A DNA stretch of 64,000 bases from Amorphus sp040750475 (GTDB lineage Bacteria; Pseudomonadota; Alphaproteobacteria; Rhizobiales; Amorphaceae): contig NZ_JABJVY010000013.1 of assembly GCF_040750475.1 (NCBI RefSeq), positions 62,001 to 126,000 of the forward strand. Direction: 5' to 3'. Position 1 is the stretch's first letter, and each line of letters begins with the position of its first letter. Under the pieces are notes generated by a model, which was given only the letters and a program-made list of their open reading frames with translations, did no database searches and was not told the origin of the DNA. Positions 44,507 to 52,749 of the stretch are shown piece by piece. The translations under genes and the position numbers were made by a program.

Positions 44507-45016
44507 CTATTGGTTCCCCGACCGCTCCTCGCCGCCCGCGATCGCCTTGTCGAGCAGGCGCAGCAGGGTATCTCGTTCGCGCGCGGTCAGCGCACCGAGG
44601 AGAGCGGATTCGTGCCGGGCCGTAACGCTGCGCACGGTGTCGGCCGCGCTGTGACCGGCGTCGGTCAGCCGGAGCTCGTAGGCACGCCGGTCGCGGGGCG
44701 AGCGCTGGCGCGCGATCAGGTCGGCCTCGATCAGGGGAGAGAGGGACTGCAGGAGCGTGGGGGTTTCCACCTGAAGAAGACGGGAGAGGCCGACCTGTGT
44801 GAGGCCGGGATTGCCCTCCACCAGCAGCAGGATACCGCCCTGCACCGGCGTAATCTGCGGATGCAGGTCGCGAAACAGCCGGCTCCAGTGGCTGACGAAT
44901 CGGCCTTGGAGGCGACGCAGTCGGAAGCCGATCACCCCCTCCAACGGCGCGAGCGACAGCGCCTCCTCCGGCGCTGCCGTCTCCGACTCGTCCTCCTGGG
45001 CGGCTTGGGTCACCAT
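44507..45016 (-). CDS. MarR-family transcriptional regulator
   Basis: A 169-residue winged-helix regulator. The recognition region is LTQVGLSRLLQVETPTLLQSLSPLIEADLI when read through, and the wing has the family's RSPRDRRAYELRLTDAG. MarR proteins are usually repressors released by aromatic acids. It overlaps the end of the FAA-hydrolase gene by seven bases and is downstream of the gentisate-type dioxygenase, so it probably senses gentisate or its precursor and controls this block. I chose the ATG at 45016 because it removes a non-conserved extension overlapping the preceding gene. Confidence 0.88.
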   Translation of the reverse strand: MVTQAAQEDESETAAPEEALSLAPLEGVIGFRLRRLQGRFVSHWSRLFRDLHPQITPVQGGILLLVEGNPGLTQVGLSRLLQVETPTLLQSLSPLIEADLIARQRSPRDRRAYELRLTDAGHSAADTVRSVTARHESALLGALTARERDTLLRLLDKAIAGGEERSGNQ

Positions 45017-45870
45017 GTGCCGCGCACGGCGACCTCGGTTTCGCCGATCTTGTCGATCCAGGCGTGCATGACGTCGCCCGGCACGACCGGCGCCACCCCT
45101 TCCGGCGTACCAGTCATGATCACGTCGCCGGGATAGAGCGTGTAGGCCTTCGATGCGTAGGAGATCAGCCGGGGGATGTCGAAGATCAGAAGGCTGGTGT
45201 TCGACTTCTGCTTGGTCACGCCGTTGACCTTGATCTCGAAGTCGAGCGCGCTGGCGTCGGGCAGCTCGTCGGTGGTGACGACCCAAGGCCCGAGCACGGA
45301 GAACGTGTCGAGCGACTTGCGGAAGCTGCGGTCCTCGGTGCCGCGGATCGTCATGTCGAGGCCGATCGTATAGCCGGCGACGTACGACAGCGCATCGGCT
45401 TCGGAGATGCGGAAGCCTTGCTTGCCGATCACCACCGCCAGCTCGATCTCGTGGTCGATCCGGCGATCCGCCCAGTCGGCGACGACGCCTTCACCCGGGC
45501 CGATCAGCGAACTCGGCGCTTTCAGGAAGACGCCATATTCCTCGATGGTGCGCACGTGGCTGCCGAAATTGATCTCGGTATCGACGCGCGATTCGTCGAG
45601 GTGGAGCTGATAGTTCACCGGCGCGGCGACGATCTTGCCCGGATTGGCGATCGGGCTGAGCAGTTTGACCTCGGCAATCGGCTTCGACGGCGCGCTCGGC
45701 GCAAGCCGCTCCATCTCGCGACGTACATCCTCGAAATGGGTCATGAACTGGTCTCCCCGCGGGAATGGCCAGCGCAGAGCGGGAAGAATGTCGGTGGCGG
45801 CCGTCACGTCACGGACGGCGTCGCCCTCGACGAGGCCCAGACGATCGTCGTCGAAGCGGCAGAAGCGCAT
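45010..45870 (-). CDS. FAA-hydrolase-family enzyme (fumaryl/maleylpyruvate hydrolase candidate)
   Basis: A 286-residue fumarylacetoacetate hydrolase family protein with the N-terminal about 70-residue accessory region and a C-terminal catalytic domain. Metal-site motifs include DHEIELAVVIGKQG and YTIGLDMTIR, and the C-terminal GDVIMTGTPEGVAPV loop is conserved. In the gentisate pathway such enzymes hydrolyse fumarylpyruvate to fumarate and pyruvate, or maleylpyruvate directly. It lies 87 bases downstream of the dioxygenase in the same operon. No maleylpyruvate isomerase is adjacent, so direct maleylpyruvate hydrolysis is possible. Other acylpyruvate substrates cannot be excluded. Confidence 0.87.
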   Translation of the reverse strand: MRFCRFDDDRLGLVEGDAVRDVTAATDILPALRWPFPRGDQFMTHFEDVRREMERLAPSAPSKPIAEVKLLSPIANPGKIVAAPVNYQLHLDESRVDTEINFGSHVRTIEEYGVFLKAPSSLIGPGEGVVADWADRRIDHEIELAVVIGKQGFRISEADALSYVAGYTIGLDMTIRGTEDRSFRKSLDTFSVLGPWVVTTDELPDASALDFEIKVNGVTKQKSNTSLLIFDIPRLISYASKAYTLYPGDVIMTGTPEGVAPVVPGDVMHAWIDKIGETEVAVRGTW

Positions 45871-45957
45871 GCGATGCCTCTTTGTGGAAAAGGATCAGGA
45901 GAAAGGGGCCGCGCCGGAGAGCCCCCTCCGACGCGGAAAACGAACGAAAGGACCGGG

Positions 45958-47019
45958 TCAGGCGCGCTCTTCGCGGAAGAAGCCGAGCTTTTCCTGGGCG
46001 ACGCGGTCGGACAGGCAGAACAGGAAGCAGTCTTCGCTGGCTTTCACCGAACGCCAGGCCCAGGCCGGGAGCACCATCACGTCGCGCGGACCGAAGGAGA
46101 AGGTCTTGTCGCGGGTGGTGATTTCGCCCCGTCCTTCCGCGACGCACATCACGATGCCGTCGGTGGAGCGCATCCGCTTGGTGGTAAAGCCCTTGGGGAC
46201 ATGGGTCATCCAGGCCGACATGGTCGGCATGGTCCAGCCGCCGTCGACCGGGTTGGCATAACGCAGCGTGGTCGCGGTATGCGGGTCCGGATCTTCTCCC
46301 TTCGCCGCGGCGACAAGCGCTTCGCGGGTGCGCTCGTAAGGATAGTTGAAGATCGGGGTCGTCAGGCCGTAGCGGCGCCCGGAGTCGTCGAGCGGCAGAA
46401 GGCCAGAGCCAAAGCGCGCAAGCGCGTCCCCTTCGGGGCGCGTCAGGCTCTGGCTCTTGTCGTTGTAGCCTTCGGAAAAGCCGGCTTCGAAGAAGCGCAC
46501 CATCGGCAGATCGAGGCCATCGAGCCAGACGCAGGGGCCGCCGCCCTCGTTGCCGTGATCATGGTAGGCCCAGTTCGGCGTGATGACGAAATCGCCCGCC
46601 TTCATGGTGGTGCGCTCGCCGCCGACGGCAGTGAAGGCGCCTTCGCCTTCCAGCATGAAGCGCAGCGCCGACGCGGTGTGGCGATGGGCCGGCGCGGTCT
46701 CGCCCGGCAGGATAAGCTGCAGGCCGGCATAGATCGTGGACGTGGCGCGACTTTCGCCCACGAAGGACGGGTTCTCCAGCACCAGCACGCGACGCTCGGC
46801 TTCTTCCGCAGTGAGCAGGCCGCCGGCCTCCATCAGCAGCGGCCGCACGTCCTCGTAGCGCCACTGAAACGGCACGGCCTGCGAGGTTGGCTCGCGCGGC
46901 ATCAGCCCTTTCAGCACCTCCCAGAGCGGAGCCAGATTGTGGGGTGCCAGCCGGTCGTAGAAATCCTGCCGCTTGGCGCGGGTGGCCTCGTCGGATGCGA
47001 TGGTCGCATGTTCGTTCAT
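45958..47019 (-). CDS. Gentisate 1,2-dioxygenase-family ring-cleavage enzyme
   Basis: A 353-residue bicupin. The first cupin carries the iron ligands H112 and H114 (APAHRHTASALRF) and H153 (WAYHDHG), matching gentisate 1,2-dioxygenases. It cleaves gentisate with Fe(II) and O2 to maleylpyruvate. The same family includes salicylate 1,2-dioxygenase and 1-hydroxy-2-naphthoate dioxygenase, so the exact ring substrate is not fixed by sequence. The downstream FAA hydrolase supports a gentisate-type route. A palindromic box (ATTAG-GTATA-CTAAT) lies 82 bases upstream. Confidence 0.88.
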   Translation of the reverse strand: MNEHATIASDEATRAKRQDFYDRLAPHNLAPLWEVLKGLMPREPTSQAVPFQWRYEDVRPLLMEAGGLLTAEEAERRVLVLENPSFVGESRATSTIYAGLQLILPGETAPAHRHTASALRFMLEGEGAFTAVGGERTTMKAGDFVITPNWAYHDHGNEGGGPCVWLDGLDLPMVRFFEAGFSEGYNDKSQSLTRPEGDALARFGSGLLPLDDSGRRYGLTTPIFNYPYERTREALVAAAKGEDPDPHTATTLRYANPVDGGWTMPTMSAWMTHVPKGFTTKRMRSTDGIVMCVAEGRGEITTRDKTFSFGPRDVMVLPAWAWRSVKASEDCFLFCLSDRVAQEKLGFFREERA

Positions 47020-47100
47020 GATGATCCTCCCTGCCGCTCTTGCGCATCTTGCGGGCGGCGTCTTGAGATCCCGATCGTCGCGTCGGGGCGGCGTGAATTA

Positions 47101-47115
47101 ATTAGGTATACTAAT
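47101..47115. promoter_or_regulatory. Putative operator upstream of the gentisate-type dioxygenase
   Basis: ATTAG (47101-47105) and CTAAT (47111-47115) are perfect inverted arms around GTATA, in AT-rich sequence before the leftward dioxygenase gene. The GTATAC core resembles sites of FadR/VanR-type GntR regulators, one of which is encoded at 50155-50865. MarR binding is an alternative. Confidence 0.45.
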
Positions 47116-47156
47116 CATTATGCCGGTTCGCAATGCGGCCCATGGGCGGAAATGCC

Positions 47157-47945
47157 TCAGCGCGCCGCCATGCCGCCGTCGATCGGGATCGTCGTCCCGG
47201 TCATGAAGCTCGACGCGGGCGACGCCAGAAGCAGCATGAGCCCCTTGATCTCCTCGGGATCCGCGATCCGGCCGAGCGGCACGAGGGCGGAGAAGGCCGC
47301 CTCGATTTCGGGCTGACGAATGCGGCCGCCGGCGATGTTGGTGCGGAAGGGGCCGGGGGCGACGGCGTTGATCAGCACCCCGTGCGGGGCGAGCTCCATC
47401 GCTGCCTGGCGCACCAGATTGACCAGGGCGGACTTGGTCGCGGCATAGGCGTAGCCGACCATCGGGTCCGACTTTAGCCCGGCGACCGACGCGACCACGA
47501 CGATGCGGCCATCGCCCTGCGATTTCATATGCCGGGATGCGGCCTGGACCGTTGCGAACACGCCGGACAGGTTGACGGCGACGACAGTGTCCCAGGCGGT
47601 ATCTTCGATCGCTTCGATCCGGCCGGCTTCGGTGCGATAGCTCGGACCGGCGGTGATGCCCGCGCTTGCGACCACCACGTCGAGGCGCCCATGCCGTGCG
47701 ACCACGTCGTCGATCGCAGTTCGAATCGCCGGCCGATCCGACACGTCGAGCGGAACGCACTCCGCCCGCCCGCCGGCATCCGTGATCGCATCGGCAACGG
47801 CGTTGAGCCCGGCCTGGTCGATATCGGTGAGGACGACCGTCGCACCCGCCTCGGCGAGCACTTCGGCCGCGGCCTTGCCGAGTCCGCTGGCGGCGCCGGT
47901 GACCAGTCCAAGCCGGCCTTCCAGGGCGAACCGGTCCATCACCAT
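47157..47945 (-). CDS. Short-chain dehydrogenase/reductase
   Basis: A 262-residue classical SDR. The cofactor motif is TGAASGLG near residue 14, with an acidic residue after strand 2 (LTDID) favouring NAD(H). The catalytic Ser-Tyr-Lys set appears as VASVAG and YAYAATKSAL. The C-terminal SSFMTGTTIPIDGG is standard. The substrate is not identifiable. The ATG at 47945 has GGGAGG upstream; the longer upstream frame runs into AT-rich promoter sequence. It is divergent from the alpha/beta hydrolase gene, with a shared control region of about 230 bases. Confidence 0.88.
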   Translation of the reverse strand: MVMDRFALEGRLGLVTGAASGLGKAAAEVLAEAGATVVLTDIDQAGLNAVADAITDAGGRAECVPLDVSDRPAIRTAIDDVVARHGRLDVVVASAGITAGPSYRTEAGRIEAIEDTAWDTVVAVNLSGVFATVQAASRHMKSQGDGRIVVVASVAGLKSDPMVGYAYAATKSALVNLVRQAAMELAPHGVLINAVAPGPFRTNIAGGRIRQPEIEAAFSALVPLGRIADPEEIKGLMLLLASPASSFMTGTTIPIDGGMAAR

Positions 47946-48107
47946 GGCATTCCTCCCATTTCTTGTTTGGTATTTCTTATCTCGGAGACGCTGACCTGGC
48001 AAGGGAATGATTTTGGCTAAAAAATATAGATAAAACAATATATTATGAAATTATTGCGTCAAGCCTTTGGAATGTTGCCTGAGGCAGCTTGACGCATATG
48101 ATCTAAA

Positions 48108-48122
48108 AAGGTGTACAATCTT
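48108..48122. promoter_or_regulatory. Putative GntR operator before the alpha/beta hydrolase gene
   Basis: AAGGTGTACAATCTT is a near-palindrome centred on TGTACA, 56-70 bases before the hydrolase start. Its reverse complement shares GATT..TA.ACCT with the box before the dioxygenase gene. It is a candidate site for the GntR regulator of this block. Confidence 0.4.
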
Positions 48123-48177
48123 GCGAAAGGCGCCGCATCCGACGAACGGCGCCGCGATCAAGGGAGGGCAAGAGCGC

Positions 48178-48954
48178 ATGGCTCACGCCGAAACGATGGA
48201 AACGGTCGCCGGCTGTCGCATCCGGGTGATGCGCAAAGGGGAGGGGGCGCCGCTGCTGTTCCTGCATGGCGCGGGAGGGGCGGGCGCGTGGCTCCCGTTC
48301 ATGGACACGCTGGCCGAGCGCTATGACGTGATCGTGCCGGAGCATCCCGGCTTCGGCGGCTCAGACACGCCCGAATGGCTCGACAATGTCGGCGATCTCG
48401 CCTTCTTCTATCTCGATCTGATCGATCAGTTCGGCCTTGAGGATGTCCATCTGGTGGGCACCTCGATCGGCGGCTGGATCGCGGCGGAGATGGCGACCCG
48501 CAACTGCGAGAAGCTCAAGACGCTGACGCTGGTGGCGCCGGCGGGCATTCACGTGCAGGGCGTCAAGCGCGGCGACATGTTCACCTGGTCGCCGGAAGAG
48601 CTGACCCACAACCTGTTCCATAACCAGGAGATCGCCAAGGCGGTGCCGGCGCCCGCCGACGAGGACGAGCTGCTGGTCGTCCTGAAGAACCGGCTCACCA
48701 CGGCCAAGCTCGGCTGGCATCCGCGCATGCACAATCCGGATCTCAAGAAGTGGTTGCACCGCATTTCGGTGCCGACGCTGATCTTGTGGGGCGCGGAGGA
48801 CAAGCTGCTGCCGCCGGACTACGGTCCGGCCTATCGCGATCTCATTCCCGGCTCGGCGCTCGAGACCTTCCCTGAGTGCGGGCATCTGCCCCACGTGGAG
48901 AAGGCCAACGAGTTCACGGCGAAGGTCGTCAACTTCATCGAGGGAGCCGCGTGA
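48178..48954 (+). CDS. Alpha/beta hydrolase
   Basis: A 258-residue alpha/beta hydrolase. The oxyanion region is FLHGAGGAG (residues 29-37), the nucleophile elbow GTSIGG with S96, and the catalytic histidine lies in CGHLPHVEK near residue 236. The acid residue is probably in LWGAEDKLLP. It resembles C-C bond or ester hydrolases of aromatic and terpenoid degradation. Its stop overlaps the flavin monooxygenase start (TGATG), so the two are translationally coupled. That suggests the hydrolase acts on the oxygenase product, such as a lactone or ester. A GGGAGGG ribosome site precedes the ATG. Confidence 0.85.
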   Translation: MAHAETMETVAGCRIRVMRKGEGAPLLFLHGAGGAGAWLPFMDTLAERYDVIVPEHPGFGGSDTPEWLDNVGDLAFFYLDLIDQFGLEDVHLVGTSIGGWIAAEMATRNCEKLKTLTLVAPAGIHVQGVKRGDMFTWSPEELTHNLFHNQEIAKAVPAPADEDELLVVLKNRLTTAKLGWHPRMHNPDLKKWLHRISVPTLILWGAEDKLLPPDYGPAYRDLIPGSALETFPECGHLPHVEKANEFTAKVVNFIEGAA

Positions 48955-50120
48955 TGAAATTCTATCTGATGCACCTGATGCCGTATTCCGAGCTCGATCC
49001 GGACTACGACCAGGACCACAACTCCGCCTGGGTGACGCTCCCCAACAGCTACTACGACCCGAAAAAGGGCGCGAAGCTCTACAACCGCTATCTCGACGAG
49101 CTGGAATATGCCGACCAGCTCGGCTTCGATGGCGTCTGCGTCAACGAGCACCACCAGACCGCCTACGGGCTGATGCCGCAGCCCGGCGTCATGGCGGGCG
49201 CGCTGGCGCGGCGCACCAAGAAGGTGAAGATCGCGATCCTGGGGCGGGCTCTGCCGCTGCTCAATAATCCGGTCACCGTCGCGGAGGAGTTCGCGATGGT
49301 CGACAACATCACCGAGGGGCGCTTCATCGCCGGCTTCGTGCGCGGCATCGGCTCCGAATATCATTCCTGGAGCGCGAATCCGGCGCTGTCCCACGAACGC
49401 TTTCACGAGGCCCACGACCTGATCGTCCGCGCCTGGACGGAGACGGGGCCGTTCGCCTTCGAGGGTAAGCACTACGAGTTCCAATATGTGAATTTGTGGC
49501 CGCGCCCCTATCAGGAGCCGCATCCGCCGATCTGGATTCCCTCACAGGGTTCCAGCGAGACCATCGAATGGGCCTCGCACCCGGACCGGCGCTACACCTA
49601 TCTGCAGACGTTCACGCCGGTAGCGATGCTCGCCAAGTATATGCAGATGTATAAGGACATGGCGGCCGAGCACGGCTACGAGGCGACCGAGGACCAGCTC
49701 GGCTGGTCTGTGCCGATGTATATCGCGGAGACCGACGAGGCCGCGCGCCGGGAAGCCAAGCCCCACATCGAGGCGTTCTTGAACAAGTTCCTGCGCATGC
49801 CGAAGGAGATGCTGCTGCCGCCGGGCTATCTCTCCTTGAAGTCCATGCTCGGCGTGATGAAGGCGAAGTCGTCGATCGGCGGCAAGCAGACCATCGACGA
49901 CGTCATCGATAAAGGCATGTTCATTTGCGGCAGCCCGGAGACGGTACGCCAGCGGCTGGAGACCTATCAGAAGGAAATCGGCTTCGGTCACCTTCTGTCG
50001 TTGCTGCAGTTCGGTACCCTGCCGGCGGATCTCACCCGCAAGAACATGGAACTCTATGCCGGCGAGGTGATGCCCTATCTCCGGCAGACCGTCGGCGCCT
50101 CGGTCGAAGCGGCGCAGTGA
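48954..50120 (+). CDS. LLM-class flavin-dependent monooxygenase
   Basis: A 388-residue luciferase-like (bacterial luciferase fold) oxidoreductase. Typical segments are LGFDGVCVNEHHQTAYG near 57, KIAILGRALPLLNNPVTVAEE near 93 when read through, and GRFIAGFVRGIG near 122. Such enzymes use free reduced FMN and O2 for hydroxylation, epoxidation, Baeyer-Villiger insertion or dealkylation. A matching FMN reductase is encoded at 52005-52670. The gene is coupled to the upstream alpha/beta hydrolase. Its substrate is unknown. Confidence 0.88.
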   Translation: MKFYLMHLMPYSELDPDYDQDHNSAWVTLPNSYYDPKKGAKLYNRYLDELEYADQLGFDGVCVNEHHQTAYGLMPQPGVMAGALARRTKKVKIAILGRALPLLNNPVTVAEEFAMVDNITEGRFIAGFVRGIGSEYHSWSANPALSHERFHEAHDLIVRAWTETGPFAFEGKHYEFQYVNLWPRPYQEPHPPIWIPSQGSSETIEWASHPDRRYTYLQTFTPVAMLAKYMQMYKDMAAEHGYEATEDQLGWSVPMYIAETDEAARREAKPHIEAFLNKFLRMPKEMLLPPGYLSLKSMLGVMKAKSSIGGKQTIDDVIDKGMFICGSPETVRQRLETYQKEIGFGHLLSLLQFGTLPADLTRKNMELYAGEVMPYLRQTVGASVEAAQ

Positions 50121-50154
50121 CGGACGTCCGGTCCCGGTGCCGGGCGGGCTGGAT

Positions 50155-50865
50155 CTACCAGCCCTCTGGGTCCGGGTTGGGCTCGACCAGGATGGAGAAC
50201 AGGTGGGCGGCCATCGCCGCCTCCGCCCAATCCGGGTTGCGCGTCCTGAGCGCGGAGAGGATCTCGTGATGCTGGCGGTGGGTGCGCCGGGTCCGTTCGT
50301 CGACCGGCTCGGAATAGGTGTTGAAGATCGACGCCGGCAGCTCCAGCGAGGCGGCGAGGATGCGTTCCAGCCGCGGACTGTCGGCGGCGCGGGCGATGGT
50401 GGCGTGGAACTCGTTGTTGAGCTCGTCGAAGCGCGCCAGGTGCTTGTGCCAGCCGACGTCGTTGAAATGGGCCTCCATCTCCGCCTCGACGGCCTCCAGG
50501 TGGGCGATCTGTTCCGGCGTGATCCTGAGGGCGGCCCGGCGGGCGCCATGGGCCTCCAGCTTGGCGCGCAGGCGGAAGATCTCGGCCACGTCGGCGAGCG
50601 AGAAGCTCGCCACTTGGCCGCGCCGATAGCGCTCCAGCACGACCAGGCCCTCGTTGTGGAGCCGGCTGAGCGCCTCGCGCACCGGGGTCCGGCTGAGCCC
50701 GATCAGCTTGGCGAGCTTGGCCTCCTGCAGGGTCTCGCCGGATTTCAGGTCTCCGGAGATGATGGCGGCGCGAATGTAGCGATAGGCCGTGTCGACCGCG
50801 CCGTTGGCGTCGGAGGCGCGGGGCGAGGGAGAGGTCGTGTCCGGAGCGTTTCGGGTGTCCGTCAT
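50155..50865 (-). CDS. GntR-family (FadR/FCD) transcriptional regulator
   Basis: A 236-residue regulator. The N-terminal winged helix (about 25-90) has the family sequence LAKLIGLSRTPVREALSRL, and the C-terminal FCD helical domain (about 95-225) includes HKHLARFDELNNEFHATIARA and HRQHHEILSALRTRN, whose histidines usually bind metal and an organic acid. It is encoded opposite to the flanking catabolic genes and probably represses them until a carboxylic acid inducer binds. The ATG at 50865 is preferred; the longer frame adds a proline-rich extension without homology. The dyad at 51025-51039 lies upstream. Confidence 0.88.
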   Translation of the reverse strand: MTDTRNAPDTTSPSPRASDANGAVDTAYRYIRAAIISGDLKSGETLQEAKLAKLIGLSRTPVREALSRLHNEGLVVLERYRRGQVASFSLADVAEIFRLRAKLEAHGARRAALRITPEQIAHLEAVEAEMEAHFNDVGWHKHLARFDELNNEFHATIARAADSPRLERILAASLELPASIFNTYSEPVDERTRRTHRQHHEILSALRTRNPDWAEAAMAAHLFSILVEPNPDPEGW

Positions 50866-51024
50866 GGTCTCTGTGGTCGGCTCGAACGGGGTCGCGCGGT
50901 GGTGGTCGGAGGGGCGAACAGGCGTCGATGGTATGCGAAATGGGCAACTCATGCGACCGCGGGCTCACGAAATGCACGGATTTCGGTCGATAGCCGCGAT
51001 GGCGGGATTGATTGGCTTGAGAAG

Positions 51025-51039
51025 TGGCATACGATACCA
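51025..51039. promoter_or_regulatory. Putative GntR operator in the GntR/SDR intergenic region
   Basis: TGGCAT (51025-51030) and ATACCA (51034-51039) form an imperfect dyad (5 of 6) around ACG. It lies between the leftward GntR gene and the rightward SDR operon. The TGG-AT/AT-CCA arms fit known FadR-type GntR sites, so autoregulation plus control of the SDR operon is plausible. Confidence 0.45.
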
Positions 51040-51141
51040 ACCAACGCGTGGCGCACGAGCGGGATGAGGAAAAGCGGGAGCCGGTCTTCCGTCCGCATTC
51101 CGACCGACCTTCATAATATTGATCACGCACGAGGGGATTAG

Positions 51142-51990
51142 ATGGATATCCAGGCGGGGATGGTCGCCTATATTTCCGGCGCGGGTTCGGGCATCGGACG
51201 GGGCGTTGCCCGGGTGCTGGCGGGCCGCGGCGTGCGCGTCGGTGTCGCCGACATCCGCGAAGAGGCGGCGGCGGAGACCGTTCGGCTGATTACGGCCGAC
51301 GGCGGCGAGGCGATCGCGCTTCAGGTCGACGTCTCCGACAAGGCGTCGGTGGAGGCCGCGGCCGACGCGATCGAGCAGGCGTTCGGGCGGATCTCGATCG
51401 TCTGCAACAATGCCGGCGTCGCCATGCACGGCGTCCCGGTGCATGAGGTTAGCTCCGAAGAGTGGGACTGGGTCGTCGGCGTCAATCTTTATGGCGTTAT
51501 ACACGGGGTTCAGACGTTCGTGCCCCGGCTTCTGGCCCACGGCGGATCGGGCCATATCGTCAACACCGCCTCGATCGGCGGTTTCCAGGTCAACGCGGCC
51601 TTTCTCACTGGCCCCTATTCGACCACGAAATATGCCGTGGTGGCGCTGAGCGAAGCGCTCGCCAACGAGCTGACGGACGCGCCGATCGGGGTCTCGATCC
51701 TGGCGCCGGCGGCGGTGAACACGTCGATCCATCTCTCCGAGCGCAGCCGGCCGGAGCGGCTTGGCGGCGCCTATGTCCGCCCGGAAAACCACTTCATGGG
51801 CGAGCTGATCCAGGATGGCGCCGATCCGCTGGAAATCGGCAGGCATGTGGTCGACGCGATCGAGGCCGACGCGCTCTACGTCTTCACCCATCCGGAGACG
51901 GAGGAGTGGCTGGCAAATCGCTGCGCGCGGATCCTCTCCGGCTTCGATCGCCTGCGCGCCGCCGGCGATCGCCGGCAAGCGGCGGAATGA
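51142..51990 (+). CDS. Short-chain dehydrogenase/reductase
   Basis: A 282-residue classical SDR. It has the cofactor motif SGAGSGIGRG near residue 13, NNAG near 92, and the catalytic Ser/Tyr/Lys in NTASIGG and GPYSTTKYAVVALSEAL. It keeps a longer C-terminus than usual and resembles SDRs of aromatic and steroid catabolism, but no substrate can be named. It is the first gene of a rightward operon with the FMN reductase and TRAP genes, 276 bases from the divergent GntR gene. Confidence 0.88.
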   Translation: MDIQAGMVAYISGAGSGIGRGVARVLAGRGVRVGVADIREEAAAETVRLITADGGEAIALQVDVSDKASVEAAADAIEQAFGRISIVCNNAGVAMHGVPVHEVSSEEWDWVVGVNLYGVIHGVQTFVPRLLAHGGSGHIVNTASIGGFQVNAAFLTGPYSTTKYAVVALSEALANELTDAPIGVSILAPAAVNTSIHLSERSRPERLGGAYVRPENHFMGELIQDGADPLEIGRHVVDAIEADALYVFTHPETEEWLANRCARILSGFDRLRAAGDRRQAAE

Positions 51991-52004
51991 GGGGAGAGGC
52001 AGAT

Positions 52005-52670
52005 ATGCGGCACGATCTCGACATCACCTTGCGCGCCTTTCGGCCGACCCATTCCGGCGACGCCCCCCATATCGTCGGCATCGGCGGGACCACCCGGATC
52101 GGCTCCTCCTCGGAGACCGCGCTGCGGCTGGCGCTTGCCGAAGCGGTGCGTCTCGGCGCAACCGCGGAGATGATCGCGGGCCCACTGCTCGACCTGCCGG
52201 CCTACGATCCCGCCAACGACCATCGCAGCCCGTCCGCCCAGCGACTTGTGCAGGCGCTCAGACGCGCCGACGGGATCATCATCGCCACGCCGAGCTATCA
52301 CGGCGGCATGTCGGGCATCATCAAGAACGCCATCGACTATGCGGAGGATATGCGCGGCGACGCGCGGCCCTATTTCGACGGCCGCGCCGTCGGCGTGATC
52401 GTCACCGCCTATGGGACGCAGGCGCTCGGCACGACGCTCTCCGGCGTGCGCTCCATCGTACACGCGCTGCGTGGCTGGCCGACGCCGTTCGCCGCCGCCA
52501 TCAACGCCCAGACGACCCCGTTCGAAAACGGCCGTGTGACCCAGCCCGAGGTCGAGGTTCAGCTCGCCACCGTGGCGGGCCAGGTCGTCCAGTTCGCCCG
52601 TGCGATGGGGGCATTTTCCGGCTATGGCAACCCGGCCGACGCGGCCGTGGAGGTGGCAGAGGGGAGATAG
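52005..52670 (+). CDS. NAD(P)H-dependent FMN reductase
   Basis: A 221-residue flavodoxin-like reductase. The FMN phosphate loop is IGGTTRIGSSSETALR near residue 28, and the family motif ATPSYHGGMSGIIKNAIDY near 95 contacts the flavin. It should supply reduced FMN, most simply to the LLM monooxygenase encoded upstream, making a two-component oxygenase. It lies 14 bases after the SDR stop, in the same operon. An NADPH-quinone or azo reductase role is the alternative. Confidence 0.88.
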   Translation: MRHDLDITLRAFRPTHSGDAPHIVGIGGTTRIGSSSETALRLALAEAVRLGATAEMIAGPLLDLPAYDPANDHRSPSAQRLVQALRRADGIIIATPSYHGGMSGIIKNAIDYAEDMRGDARPYFDGRAVGVIVTAYGTQALGTTLSGVRSIVHALRGWPTPFAAAINAQTTPFENGRVTQPEVEVQLATVAGQVVQFARAMGAFSGYGNPADAAVEVAEGR

Positions 52671-52749
52671 CGTTCGGCCGTTCGGCACGAGCGGGCGATC
52701 ACACAAAACGAGGTCCAGCGAAGCGGACCCAGATCCGGGAGGAAACAAG

